From: Capsicum annuum
Taxonomy: Eukaryota > Streptophyta > Magnoliopsida > Solanales > Solanaceae
Direction: 5' to 3'
Assembly (NCBI RefSeq): GCF_002878395.1
Contig: NC_061119.1
Coordinates: 16,032,855-16,096,854 of the forward strand
DNA: 64,000 bases
Made by a program: the position numbers and the translations under genes. Of this stretch, positions 47,432 through 60,215 are shown in pieces (the stretch's first letter is position 1; each line of letters starts with the position of its first letter). Below the pieces are notes generated by a model that ran no database searches, was not told where the DNA came from, and saw nothing but the letters and a program-made list of their open reading frames with translations.

Positions 47432-47721
47432 TTTTTTTTTTTTCCTTTTTTGGTAATTACTCATTTTATTAATCACCAAAAGTGTCCAAGTACAGAACTA
47501 AGCTAAGATGCACAACTGGCTTCTCACTACAAACAGACTAATGCACTTTCTACTAATAGCTACATCTATCAAGAATCAACATGGTAGTAGCAGTAGCTCT
47601 AACAAACATACACAAACAATTCTCTTAGCAATCATAATCTATTTTTGGCATAATAATATCTAAAGAATAAATAATCCCTTATTTTTGGCATTTGTTTACA
47701 CAATATACATATTGGGATCAA
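47432..47721 (-). pseudogene. LINE 3' end (part of the LINE split by the gypsy element)
   Basis: On the minus strand, from 47721, one frame reads I-L-C-K-Q-M-P-K-I-R-D-Y-L-F-F-R-Y-Y-Y-A-K, the second half of a zf-RVT zinc-binding motif (C-x-L-C ... H/Y-L-F-F). It is followed by a 3' UTR ending ACTTTTGGTGATTAATAAAA and a poly-A tail (poly-T at 47432-47443 on the plus strand). It continues the LINE sequence ending at 57715 once the gypsy element and one ATCAA are removed. Confidence 0.6.
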
Positions 47722-50251
47722 TGTAAATGTAACGTCCCGAGTCTGCACCCGGACGCTACACGGTGCTTACGACCCCGAAGGATCACAAGCTAACCCATGA
47801 CTGGTACCTGCTAAGAGCACTGAATAATAATACCAAAATAATGCGGAAGTTAGACTGAAATTCCATATGGTTCATAAATCTGAATACTGATAAATATAAC
47901 ATAACTGATAATAACATCTGAAAACTGAATACTGTCTAAACTAGTCTATTCTGAAAGGCCTATAACTGAACTGTCTGAACGTGGAGTTAATGGGACAAGC
48001 CCCCAACTAACTCCAACTAATAACATCCTGAAACTACTGTAATACTGAAATAAAAGAATATCCTCGATCGATGAGGACTCATTACTGAATTTGCTACTAC
48101 TGAATGAATCTGGCTAAGCGCGGTTAGGAACCTAAGCGTCTGAACCTATGATATGAAACATCATAGCTCAAGAAAAAAGTATGCGACCAGTACGTGGAAT
48201 GTATTGGTATGCTAAATGAGGTAAGGCTGAAATGCAGGGGTTCATATGCATGAACAATAACTGACTAAATAATATGAATATAACTGAATGAGAGTACATG
48301 AATAACTGAAGCTGCTATAAACACTGAGTATGAAATACTATGCATATACATATATATTGTATTTGAGAGTTATACTGAAACTAAGTGCTGAGTTTTGATA
48401 ACCGAGTAACTGATATCTGAGATTGCTGGTAACTGAATTACTGATAACTGGGTGACTGTTACTGACAGTCCTGACTTTGTAGAACTGAACTGAGTTCTAT
48501 ACTAAAGATTGAAATTGAAACTGAGGGAAGTAATCATCTAACCGACATGCCCCTATCTGAACTGATTGGGCTCCAACCTGTAACCCCAGTTGGAAGGGTG
48601 TTAGTAACGTGCCATGGGTACAGATACAGGCTGTGTGGATCCACTGAAATGTCATCCCAAAGGACTAAGGGTCACCCTTTACTGGTAGGTTCTTTAATGA
48701 GAACGGTATTACCCTCAATTGGCAGGTAAACACCTTATCAACCCTCAATTGGAAGGTTGATATCTCAACCTACGCTGGCTACATAGTTCTGGAATGGAAG
48801 AAATGCTACTAAGGATCACACCCTCTACTGACAGGTGAGCCCCCATCCTTGGGTTTGCTCGGTGCTGAATCCTACTCCCAACTGAACGACACTAATTATT
48901 AGACTGAACTGAACTGGATTGAGTTTCAAAAGTTATTAACTAACTGAGTACTATTGTTCGTGACATTACTGAGACTATTCTGTAGCTACTGTAATTCTAG
49001 GTAAACAGCTAGATTTTGGGTATTTAATACCCTCAGGACTCAATAGTATTTATAGTAAAGCATAGCATGATCTTAAAAGCATAACAAAAATTTCTTGTTA
49101 ACAATACATTTATTTAGATATTTTGTCAAATAATTGAGAGGCATGAATTTGCATATGAATGGGGAACACATGATAACATGTCATGATTGGACTATTCAAT
49201 TCACATAGGCATTCTAACAAACACTTGGGAAGCATGATCGTTTCACATAATAATAAACATACACACACATATATATATCATGGATACAACATTCAACTTG
49301 TAATTTCAAGGATTTAACATAAAAATTACATAATCTATCACACATGCTATCTTAATTTCATGTAACTTGTAATTAATCATGGATTGAAGATCATATAACA
49401 ATACACGCATGAACACAATTCAACTCAAACATGTAATTCAGGAAATCTCAATCTTGTATTTTGAAAAAGGATTCTTGGGCTCCATTGGTGGTAAGGATCC
49501 ATGGACAAACACCTAACATACCTGGGAAGATGAGTTCTTGAAGTCTCTTGGTGAAATTCTTGAGGATTGCTCTTGGTTCTTGAAGGCTAGGGTTTTGTTG
49601 ATTGAGAAAATGCTCTTGATTTTGGGGGAAATTGAATGAAATAGTGACTAATTAGGTTATTAGGGATTAAATCTCATGTTTGGGGCTGATTAGGGTCATG
49701 GACAAAGACCCAAATACCCTTGGAAAGAATTAAATTTTCATCACTGAAAGTCTCGATTTTGGCCATCACTGCGATGCGGTGGCATCGCGGTGAGCCACTG
49801 GATTTTATTAGCACGTGCAGTCAAAGGACGAGTACAAAATTGCACAATGGCGCAATGTAAAGGTATTACAGAGTCTCACTGAAAAGTGACAATTGTGAAA
49901 TGACACCCCGACGCGACATTATTGCGTTGGCATACTGGAAAAAGCCAATTGGGAACTGGGACTTCTCCGCGATGCGCTGAAATTACAGACTTTCACTAGA
50001 AACTGACAATTACCATTTGGCCTATCACCGCGATGTGATGCTGCTTAGTTTGGTACACTATTTTACAAAAAGAGCCATAACTTCTCACCCGAATATCGGA
50101 TTTGGGCAAATTTTATATTGTTGGAAAGCTGACTAAATTTTCTACATAATGGTGGGTTTTAAGATGAAAAATTCTGAGTATTTGAAATTTTCTTATAGGA
50201 ATTCTCATGTACTAAGAACTAAACTGAGCTAGGAGAATATGGGGTATTACA
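47722..50251 (-). repeat. gypsy 3' LTR
   Basis: About 2.53 kb. In its own direction it starts TGTAATACCCCATATTCTCC and ends GACGTTACATTTACA. It includes tandem phrases such as GATAACTGAGTAACTG and GGTAACTGAATTACTG and a GC-rich part with repeated CGATGCGGTGGCATCGC-like words (49770-50040). Confidence 0.9.
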
Positions 50252-50266
50252 ATATCTCTTCCTTGG
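50252..50266 (-). promoter_or_regulatory. gypsy polypurine tract
   Basis: On the minus strand, CCAAGGAAGAGATAT directly precedes the 3' LTR start. Just upstream lies the conserved CATTCGAGGACGAGTGTTCC region seen at the end of many plant chromoviruses. Confidence 0.65.
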
Positions 50267-50543
50267 GAACACTCGTCCTCGAATGAGACTGATTTAAGCC
50301 AAAAATACTGAGGAACTGAGTTTACACACTGAACATGCATAACTAAAACATGATTACATGATTGAACTGATTCATGAATGTACGTCTGTCATGAAGATGA
50401 TATGCAATTGTAACTGATACCAAGTTTGTAACTGTAACTAAACATAGAACTGAGTAAATATAAGGATGCCTGTTACCTCAAGATGAGTCTTAATTTACAG
50501 AGAAGATATGAGGATACTTGGTCTACATATCTGCTTCTGTTTC

Positions 50544-51810
50544 CTAAGTAGCTCCCTCAGCATATTGGTTCTGCCAAAGAACGTTGACCAAGGAAACTTT
50601 GTTCCTCAGTCTGCAAATCTGATGATCAAGGATTTCGATTAGGACCTCTTTGAAAGAAAGATTATTCTGAATGCTTACACTTTCTAAGAGGACTACGACT
50701 GCTGGGTCACCAATGCATTTCTTTAGCAAGGAGACGTGAAAAACTGAGCGCACTGAGGCTAAGTCTGAAGGCAACTCAAGCTCGTAAGCTACATTTTTGA
50801 AATGGTTGAGAATTCTGAAAGGAACGACATATAGGGGACTGAGTTTCCCCTTTTTGCTGAACCTCAATGGGGGAGATCTTTAGACACACAAAATCAGCAA
50901 TCTCAAACTCAAGATCCTTTCTTCTCACATTAGTATATGATTTCTGCCAGCTCTGAGCTACCTTAAGCCTCTCCCTGACCAACTGAACCTTATCCAAGGC
51001 ATCAAATACTAAGTCAGGCCCTGCCAATGCAGTCTCACCTACCTCAAATCAACCAATGAGATACCTACACCTCCTCCCATAAAGTGCCTCAAATAGGGCC
51101 ATCTGAATACTGGAATGATAGCTGTTATTATATGCGAACTCAATCAAAGGCAAGTGGTAATCCCAAATACCTTTAAAATCAACAACGCATGCTCTCAACA
51201 TATATTCTAAAGTCTGAATGATCCTTTCTACTTGACCATCTACCTGAGGGTGAAATGCTATACTGAGGTGAACTTGGGTACTAAGACCCTTTTGAAAGGC
51301 TTTCCAAAAGTGAAAGGTAAATTGGGTACGTCTATCCAAGATAATAGATAATGGAGCATCGTGTAACCTAACCAACTCTACGAGATAGAGCATGGCATAG
51401 TCCTCGGCTGCATAAGAAGTATGGACTGGCAAAAATGGGCTGATTTGGTCATCCTGTCTATAATAACCTAAATAGAATCATGCTGACTGATGATTACAAG
51501 GTAAACCCGTCACGAAGTCCGTGTTCACTTCCTCCCATGTCTAAGTAGGAATACTGAACTCTTGCATGGACCCACTATGCTTCTGATGCTCAACCTTAAC
51601 CTGTTGACACGTTGATCACTTAGCTACAAACTTTATAATATCTCTCTTTATCCCACTCCACTAATAGATCTCCCATAGATTGCGGTACATCATAGTGGCC
51701 CCTGGATGAATAGAGTATTGTGCACCATGTGCTTCTACAAGAATTTGCTATCTCAACTCATCAACACACGACACACACAGTCTACCCTGGCAATGCAACA
51801 CACCATCTCC
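50544..51810 (-). pseudogene. gypsy integrase and chromodomain
   Basis: The zinc-binding start (H-P-G-A-T-M ... C-S-T-C) lies near 51700-51600. The catalytic core follows with N-T-D-F-V, then L-D-R-R-T-Q-F-T (usually S-D-R-G-T-Q-F) and the Glu in D-G-Q-V-E-R-I-I-Q (51432-51049). After it come F-A-Y-N-N-S-Y-H-S-S-I and A-L-Y-G-R-R-C-R. The C-terminal frame 50867-50544 has G-K-L-S-P, V-A-Y-E-L-E-L-P, V-F-H-V-S-L-L-K-K-C and then the chromodomain-like E-I-L-D-H-Q-I-C-R-L-R. Frames are broken by stops and shifts. In active elements the chromodomain steers integration to marked chromatin. Confidence 0.88.
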
Positions 51811-52229
51811 CCCTAGGAGAAAACCTCTACCTTCTGATCTCTAACTGACTCTTTTAACTTGACTAGACTGGGATCTCTATCTTTTTTTTCTTTCACTTTG
51901 GAAACCAAAGGTGATTCCGAACTATTCTGAACCCAAATACTACCTTCAGTGGAATCAACTAAATGGAAACCTAATTTGGCAAGATGATGAACTTCCAAAA
52001 CTAAATTCTTCTTATCATCCTCAACGTGAGAAACATTACCTATGGACAATCTACTTAGGGCATCTGCCACTATATTGGCCTTTCTCGGATGGTATAAAAC
52101 ACTCATGTCATAATATTTTAGAAACTCTAACTACTTTCCCTGATACAAGTTTAAGTCTTTCTGAGAAAATACATAATGCAAACTCTTATGGTCTGTGAAC
52201 ACATCAACATGACCCCCATACTAATAATG

Positions 52230-53850
52230 CCTCCAAATCTATAAGGCAAACACTACTGCTGCTAACTCAAGGTCATGGGTAGGGTAATTTTTCTCATAGG
52301 ACTTAAGCTGTCTAAAGGACAAGGCTATAACCTTACCTCTCTGTATTAGGACATAACCCAAACTTGCTCTAGATGCATCACAGTACACAACGAACCCATC
52401 TGAACCATCTGGTAAGGTAACAAATAAGGCCGTAGTGAGTCGAGTCTTCAACTCCAAAAAACTCTTCTCATAAGAATCTGACCACTGAAACTTAACTTTT
52501 TTCTGAGTTAGTCTGAACATGGGGGATGCAATAGACAAAAACCCTGCAACAAACTGATGATATTAGCCAGCTAAACCCCATAAACTCCTGACATCTGACA
52601 AAGAAATGGGTTTAGGCCAATTTCTCACCACCTTAGTCTTTTAAGGATCAACTCTAATGCCATCACCAAAAATAATATGACCAAGAAATGCTAGCGACCT
52701 TAGCCAAAATTCACACTTACTGAATTTAGAGAACAACTTATGGGCTTTGAGAGTATGAAGTATGATTCTGAGGTAATCTGCATCATCATTCTCGCTACGA
52801 GAATGGACAAGAATATCATCGATGGAGACTATAATAAATATGTCCAAGTAATGCTTAAACACACGATTTAAGCTCATGAAGTCTGCTGGGGCATTTGTGA
52901 GACCAAAAGACATGACTAGAAACTCGAAGTGACTATATCGGGTTTAGAAAGCTATTTTTAGAATGTCACTTTCTCTGACTCTGAGCTGATGATAACCTGA
53001 TCTGAGGTCTATCTTAGAAAAGTAACTGGCACCCTGAAGTTGGTCGAATAAGTCATCGATTCTGGGAAGTGGGTACTTATTCTTGACTGTGACTTTGTTC
53101 AACTGATGGCAGTCTATACACATTTTGAGTGAACCATTTTTCTTCTGCACGAATAAGACTGGTGTGCCCTATGGGGAAACTCTGGGTCTTATGAACCCTT
53201 TATGTAAAAGGTTCTTTAACTATTCTTATTATTTTTTGAGTTCAGCTAGATCCATCCTGTATGTCGGAATATAAATAGGTTGAGTATCTAGAAGATGGTC
53301 TATTTCAAAGTTAATTTCCCTTTCAAGAGGAACTCCGGGAAGATCTTTGGGGAATACGTCTAAGAATTCATTTACTACTGGAACTGACTTAAGCTTGAGA
53401 TTCTCAGAACTAGAGTCTTTGACTCAGACAAGATGGTAAATACATCTCTTGGATATCATCTTTCTTGCTCTAAGGTATGAAATAAGCTGACCCTTAAGAG
53501 CTGCGGTACTACCCCTTCATTCAAGGATTGGTTCATTAGGAAACTAAAAATGAACGACCCTATTTATGCATTCAATTGAAGCATAGCATGAATGGAGCCA
53601 ATCTATGTTGAGAATGACGTTAAAATCTGCCATCTCTAGCTTTACAAGATCTACTGAAGTAACTTTCGGAGCTACCATAACCAGACAGTTCCTATATACC
53701 CACTGGGCTATGATAGACTTACCCACTGGGATAGATCTGATAAAGGCTCAGTTAGGATTTAGGGACTGACTCCAAAGTTGACCGCTATATAAAGAGTTAT
53801 GAAAGATAGAGAAGCTCCTAGATCTAATAAGGTATAAATATGTAAATGGA
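52230..53850 (-). pseudogene. gypsy protease, reverse transcriptase and RNase H
   Basis: Protease: near 53830-53740 the active site reads D-L-G-A-S where D-S-G-A is expected; its later part is D-F-N-V-I-L-N-I-D-W-L-H (53726-53544). [35 protein letters not shown] (53150-52944), then S-F-G-L-T-N-A-P, and S-I-D-D-I-L-V-H-S, where the residue before I-D-D is Ser instead of Phe (52913-52641). RNase H: V-V-Y-C-D-A-S and [10 protein letters not shown] (52538-52239). Several stops separate the frames. Inactive. Confidence 0.88.
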
Positions 53851-53989
53851 AGATCTGTAATGTACCAGTGACCACATTAGGAGAACTTTCTTGATCTTGT
53901 CTGGAATGAAGTGAATAAAGCCTATTTAGGTGTTGCCCACTGGTGGCACTAGAAGTGGCACCCTACTGATTTGGGTGACCGAACTGGGA

Positions 53990-55067
53990 TGGGGGACTGT
54001 TGTACTAACCCTGTAAAGCTGAATGAGGATAATCACTGAATCTATGGCCTGGCTTTCCACACTCGAAACATACATCACTGCCAGCTCTGTAGAAACCCTG
54101 ATGGTTTCTGGCATATTTATGACAAAGAGGATTTGTTCGGGCACTGCTAACGCTACCCTGAGACTTAGATTCTAGCACTCTATCTTTGTTACCATTTCTG
54201 GACTTAGGTGCTGGAGAACTATCTAAGGATAGAGCTGGAACTGAATATTTTAGGCAAAATTGGGAACTGTTACCGCCTTTTGACCTAGGCTGAGTAAAAT
54301 TAAAGCTACCTGTTCTAGCTCTCTTATTTTCCCTCTCTCTCCTTATTCTTAGCCTCTTATATCTACTGAGCATGGACTATTACCTTTGATATGTCCATTT
54401 CCTTAATTAACATTGTGGTTCTGTACTCTTTGACCACACTCTCTGACACCCCAGACACGAACTGGCTTACTCTAGACCTATTGTCTGCTACTACATGGGG
54501 ATCATACCTGGATAACTGAGTAAACTTAAGGGAATACTCTTTCATACTTATTTTTCCTTGCTCAAGATTGATAAACTCTAACACCTTGGCTTCTCTCAAC
54601 TTTAAGCGAAAGAATCTATCTAGAAAAGTAGTAGCAAACTCTTCCCATTCAATAGGTTCTGCATCTGTTCCCCTGTCTACGTTTTACTGCTTAAACAACG
54701 TATGAGCTATATCTTGTAGCTAATAGGCAGCTAACTTAGAACTCTCACTGGAAGTCACTCCCATAATATCTGTGACTTTCTACACCTGATCGAGGAACTC
54801 CTGTGGATCCTCTTTAGACTTAGAACCCAAAAAATAATGGAGGGTTATTCGGGTGAAGTCCTGAATCCTAGCTTCATCAGTATTGGCCACTGGGTAGGCC
54901 TAAAAAATATCTGGGTGTTCATTATGAGCTACCACAAAATGGGATAGAGTGGTGAATGTAGCTTTGAATTCTGTATGGGAGACATGCTCATTTAGGGGAT
55001 CTTTCTGAACGGGTTGAAGTGCTGGCTGATTTCCATTCCTTCTTCCGTTAGCTTTTCTGGGAGGAAT
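53990..55067 (-). pseudogene. gypsy gag
   Basis: The frame opens at 55067 with P-P-R-K-A-N-G-R-R, but the start codon is ATT instead of ATG. It then holds a gag core (F-T-R-I, F-L-G-S-K, W-E-E-F, F-L-D-R-F-F, L-E-F-I-N-L-E-Q-G, 54900-54400). The CCHC knuckle reads C-F-E-C-G-K-P-G-H-R-F-S-D-Y (about 54070), with Tyr in place of the last Cys. Stops interrupt it several times. In active elements it packages the RNA. Confidence 0.82.
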
Positions 55068-55273
55068 GTTCTTTAAATGGAAAGAAAAAATAAATTATAC
55101 TGAGAGTTCAAATTGAGCTCATGCTCACTTACACGACATGAATACTGAAAGAAGGAAAACTTACCGAAAAATGCCTCATAGCCTCTTGTCCATAAGTGTG
55201 GCATGTTACACACCCATGCACAAGACTCTACTTGACGTGAATTTCAAATGCCCTAGGAATCTATTGAACCTTA

Positions 55274-55287
55274 GGCTCTGATACCAA
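55274..55287 (-). promoter_or_regulatory. gypsy primer-binding site (initiator Met tRNA)
   Basis: On the minus strand TTGGTATCAGAGCC, the complement of the 3' end of plant initiator tRNA-Met, lies three bases inside the 5' LTR end. Confidence 0.85.
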
Positions 55288-55290
55288 GTT

Positions 55291-57709
55291 AGTAACGCCC
55301 CAAGTATGCACCCCGGACACTACACAATGCTTACGACCCCAAAGGAGCACAAACTAACTCATGACTGGTACCTGCTGAGAGCACTAAATAATAATATCGA
55401 AGTAATACAGAAGTTAGGCTGAAATGCCATAAGTCTTATAACTCTGAATATTGTTAAATAAAGCAATTGATAATAACATCTAAAAACTGAATACTGTCTG
55501 AACTAGTCTAGTTTGAAAGGCCTCTAACTGAACTGTCTGAATGTGGAGTTGATGGGACAAGCCCCCAACTAACTCCAACTAATAAAATATTGAAACTATT
55601 GTAACACTAAAATAAAAGAATATCCTTGATAGGTGAGTACTCACTACTAATCTGCAACTGCTGACTGAATCTGGCTAAGTACAGTCAGGAACCTGAGCAT
55701 CCGAACCTTTGAGATAAGACATCATTGCGCAAGAAAAGAGTATATGACCAGTATGTGGAATGTACTGGTATACTAAATGAGGTAAGGATAAAATACAAGG
55801 GTTCATATGCATGAACAGTAACTGACTGAATGCTATAAAAATAATTGAATGAGAGTACATGGATAAGTGAAGCTATTGAAAACACTAAGTATGTAATACT
55901 GTGCATATACATATATACTGTATCTGAGAGTTATACTGAAACTGAGTACTGAGTTTTGATAACTGAGTAACTGATATCTGAGATTACTGGTAACTAAATT
56001 ACTGATAACTAGGTGACTGTTAATGAAAGTCCTGACTCTGACAACTGAACTGAGTTCTATACTGAAAACTGAAACTGAAACTAAAACTGTGGGAAGTAAT
56101 CATCTAACCAACATCCCCCTCTCTGAACTAATTGGGGTAAAACTCATAACCCCAATTGGATGAGTGTCATTACCGTTCCATAGGTACAAACACTGGCTGT
56201 ATGGATCCACTGAAATATCATCCCAAAGGACTAGGGGTTACCCTTTACTGGCAGGTTCCCTAATGAGAATGGTATTACCCTCAACTGGAAAGTAAACACC
56301 TTATCAACCCTCAACTGGCAGGTTGATATCTCAACCTACGTTGGCTATTTAGTTTTGGAAAGCAAGGACTGCTACTAAGGATCACACCCTTTACTGACAG
56401 GTGAACCCCCATTCTTGGGTTCGCTCGATACTGAATTCTACTCCCAACTGAACGACACTAATTATTAGACTGAACTAAACTGGACTAAGTTTCATGAGTT
56501 TGGTAACTGACTGAGTACTATTATTTGTTACATTACTGATACTATTCTGTAGCTACTAAAATTCTAGGTAAACAGCTAGATTTCGGGTATTAAATACCCC
56601 AGGACTCAATAATATTTATAGTAAAGCATGGCATGATCTTAAAAGCATAACAAGAATTTCTTGATAACAATACATTCATTTAGACATTTTGTCAAACACT
56701 TGAGAGGCATGAATTTTCACATGAATGGGGAGCACATGATAACATTCAACTTGTAATTTCAAGGATTTAACATGAAAATCACATAATCCATCACACATGC
56801 TATCTTAATTTCATGAAACTTGTAATTAATAATGGATTGAAGACCATACAACAATACACACATGAACACAATTCAACTCAAATATGTACTTCCTGGAATC
56901 TCAATTTTGTATTTTGAAAAAGGATTCTTGGGCTCCATGGGTGGTAAGGATCCTTGGATGAACACGTAACATACCTGGGAAGATGAGTTCTCGAAGTCTC
57001 TTGGTGAAATTCTAGAGGATTGCTCTTGGTTCTTGAAGTCTAGGATTTTGTTGATTGAGAGAATGCTCTTGATTTTAGGGAAAATTAAATGAAATAGTGA
57101 CTAATTAGGTTATTTGGGATTAAATATTGTGTTTGGAGCTGATTAGCGTCATGGAAAAAGACCCAAATGCCCCTGGAAAGAATTAAATTTTTGTTACTGA
57201 AAGTTTCGATTTTGGCCATCACCACGATGCGGTGGCATCGCAGTGGGCCACTGGATTTTGTCGTCTAGTGCAATCAAAGGACGACTGGGAAATTGCACAA
57301 TGGCACGACACGGAGGTATCGCAGAGTCTCACTGGAAAGTGATAATTGCGAAATGGCATTTCGGCGCGACGCGCCATTATTGTGTTGACACATTGGAAAA
57401 AGCCAATTGGGAACTCGAACTTCTCCGTGATGCACTGAAATTACGGAGTTTCACTAGAAACTAAAAATTACCATTGACCTGTCACTGTGATGCGGTGCTT
57501 CTTAGTTTGGCACACTGTTTTACAAAAAAGGCCATAACTTCTCACTCGGGTATCGGATTTGGGTGAATTTTATATAGTTGGAAAGTTGATTTAATTTCCT
57601 ACACAATGGTGGGTCTGAAGCTAGAAAATTTTGAGTATTTTGAAAATTATATATAGGAATTCTCATGTACTGAGAGCTAAATTGAGCTAGGAGAATATGA
57701 GGTATTACA
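55291..57709 (-). repeat. gypsy 5' LTR
   Basis: About 2.42 kb and homologous along its length to the 3' LTR. It is shorter mainly because about 115 bp present at 49185-49300 are missing here, where GATAACATTCAACTTG joins directly (about 56740). The join shows AACAT microhomology. Confidence 0.9.
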
Positions 57710-57714
57710 ATCAA

Positions 57715-58690
57715 CTGGTAATTCTTTGTGCAGTAAATAATCTATTTTGAGGGGTAAAACTTACACGCACCCCGTGTACCTATTTTGAGCCGACAACCAT
57801 GTTGTAAACACAACCTTTGGTCTAGCATTATTATGACGCACAATCATCTGCATATAGGCTTGTCTAATGATACTTCTTTTGGCATCGATCTGTAAGTGTC
57901 TCAAGCAGGTGCAAGTTCCCCTTAGCCTCACACACTTTTTGTACCCATTAAAGGTTGATAAAAATTGATGATCTCTTGATGAATATTTGCAGGTTCTTCT
58001 AATCTCACACCATTAGTTGACAAGAGCTCTAGTATTAATTTTTGGTTCTTTCTTTCCTTCATAATTGTTGTAAAGTATTTAGTCATTGAGTCACCAAGTT
58101 TAATCCACATCACTCTAGACTTTTCTGCATTATAATCTCTTCTATGTTATGCCATCTCTCAAGTTGCAACAATAATTCTTTTTCTTCCAGGGCTAGATTG
58201 TCTGAGTACTGCATATTCAGAGATTACTGAGCATCCCCCAGGTTACTTCTCAATTGGTGAATCTTCTCAGTAGTAGCCCATATCTGCATTATAGAATTGA
58301 TTATTAAATAATCAAAACAAAGATTTCATTGGTTTCTGTTATTGCCAGATGTATCCCATGTTACTACGGTGCTCTCCAACCTTCCATTGATGTTGAACTA
58401 GCTGCATAAAATCTTGATGAGAAAACCAAATGTTGACGAAGCTGAAAGGTATCTTAGTAAGGGATATAAGTAGACATGTGTAGATGCATAGGTGAATGAT
58501 CAGAGATAAGAGGTAGCTTATATTCCACCTCCATTTGTCCATACTGCAACATCCATTCATTATTACCTAAGTCCCTGTCCAACCTATGAATACCAAACTA
58601 CTTGTTAGTCTAGGAGTAATATTCACCTTTCCAAGCAATTTCTTGCACCTAGTCATGAACGCACTTTGCAAAATTTCTAATATCAACACT
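57715..58690 (-). pseudogene. LINE ORF2 fragment with internal deletion of the RT domain
   Basis: Read leftward: the end of the endonuclease (H-R-L-D-R-D-L-G-N near 58590, then a frame with P-L-I-S-D-H-S-P-M near 58490), the linker, and W-I-K-L-G-D-S-M-T-K-Y-F with I-N-F-Y-Q-P-L-M-G (58113-57928), which normally leads into reverse transcriptase. Instead it goes directly to A-K-R-S-I-I-R-Q, then R-P-K-V-V-F-T-T-W-L-S (57870-57780), the start of the zf-RVT domain. So nearly all of the RT has been deleted. It continues at 47721 beyond the gypsy insertion. Confidence 0.75.
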
Positions 58691-60215
58691 TGTTGTAAGA
58701 TATTTTAAATATATTGTTGGATATTTTAAATTATTTGGATATATTAAATTATTTGGTACAAAAGCAATTGATTTATGAATGGGTTTCCTTTACGCATGTC
58801 ATCCAATTAGTGGCTAAAATATTATGAAATTGGGGACCAAGTATTTTACATTTTTTTGATGGCCAAACTCACGTGGTCTTTTCCAAAGTGTTAGAGTACG
58901 TGCCCTACTGATTACTTATTTTAGCTTAACAGTTGCCTATCAATGGAATAGGTTGATGAACATGTTTCTACATAGCTAAAATAGTAAGTAAATTGCACAT
59001 TGATATTTATGTGGAAAACACTCTGCTCAAAGAGGTATAAAAAATCATGACCTATACCTCTACAAGATTTAACCCCAACTCCACTAAAATAATTGAGACT
59101 CAAAAATAAATAAATTACAAGACTCTTGTAATCTAGCAATTAAACTCTTAACTCTTATTTCTACAAAATACAAACCTTCCCAAGGTGAGTGTTCCCAAGT
59201 CTTTAAGTTCCCTAACTTGAAGACAAAACTCCTTACTCAGTTTATACTTCACTGAGACTAGAAAACACTAAAGCTCAAGAACCAACCTAAAATATAAAGT
59301 GTAAGACTCCTTAACTCTAAGTAATAGGAACAGGTTCAAATATAAAGAGTAATACTCCTTAAAGTAATAGGAACAGGTTCAACTTCGACTGCTTCAAGCT
59401 TTGTAAATTCACAGGTAATTTGTCGATATGTTGTTGTCTTTGTAAGTGTATCGATGAATAAATGAGTTACTCCCTTGATATATAACAACTCTCCAAAGAG
59501 TCCTTCAAAGTCATTAGTTTTCTACCTAACTTTGGACTCTTCAACATAATAGAGTTTGTTGTTAAGTCAAAGTCCTTCTTCAAGTGGAACTCCTTGCATT
59601 GGTAAAACTACTTCTTTAACTGGATTTCCTTATTCGAGTAGAAATCTTCCTTTAGCTTATCTTGACGTATTGTATTTAACTACAAATCAAACTTATCACA
59701 CACGATCCATGATTTCATTAAATCTTAATTTCAACTGTTATTATCTTTTATCCTTATCTTTCAATATCAACTTGTATTTTCTTGACTCTGTATGACACCA
59801 AGCCATGTGCATGTACCAGCCTGATGAACATGTTTCATTCCACGATCAATCATCAAAACTTTAACGTCCCAAAAAATTCCCCCCTTTTGATGATGACAAA
59901 CCATAATACATCCACTACATTTCTTAAAACACTTAAGAAAGAACTAACATTGAATGAAATAGTTTAATCATAGAGTTATAAACATTGTATAATCACTTCT
60001 TCCCCCTTTTGACGTAATCGAAAAGCTGGTTCAAGGGAAAGTTAGACTAGGATCAAATGGTAGATAATTCATAACCACTGGTACCATCACTAAGACACAA
60101 CAAAACTTTTAATAAGGTGAATAAATAAGGCATTAAAAAGAAAAAGAACAAGAGTGATAATAGCAAAAGAATTATTTCATTAAAGATCAACTATGAATTA
60201 CAAGAATCCAATACT
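58691..60215. other. possible copia-type LTR/3' region relic, no gene
   Basis: TTCCCCCCTTTTGATGATGA at about 59877 and a second TTCCCCCTTTTGACG at about 60001 are, on the minus strand, like the TCATCATCAAAAGGGGG tract that precedes the 3' LTR of many plant copia elements. The LINE sequence stops near 58690, where TGTTGTAAGATATT begins, which may be the far LTR end. No matched ends or coding sequence were found, so this stays tentative. Confidence 0.3.

Larger units (their letters stand above)
47722..57709 (-). mobile_element. complete but inactive Ty3/gypsy chromovirus
   Basis: Full structure on the minus strand: 5' LTR 55291-57709, PBS, gag, pol with chromodomain, polypurine tract and 3' LTR 47722-50251. 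The 5-bp target duplication ATCAA is at 47717-47721 and 57710-57714. The order PR-RT-RH-IN-chromodomain and the P-V-F-H-V-S-type tail place it among chromoviruses, most like the Tekay/Del group. The coding region is full of stops. Confidence 0.9.

Noticed and set aside
48547..48729. 60-codon frame inside the gypsy 3' LTR
   Set aside because: LTR sequence; the matching 5' LTR does not keep the frame open.
57243..57464. 73-codon frame inside the gypsy 5' LTR
   Set aside because: LTR sequence; the 3' LTR copy is broken at the same place.
59870..60020. Definite copia 3' end
   Set aside because: Only a short tract resembles the polypurine region; no LTR pair, primer site or pol sequence was found.
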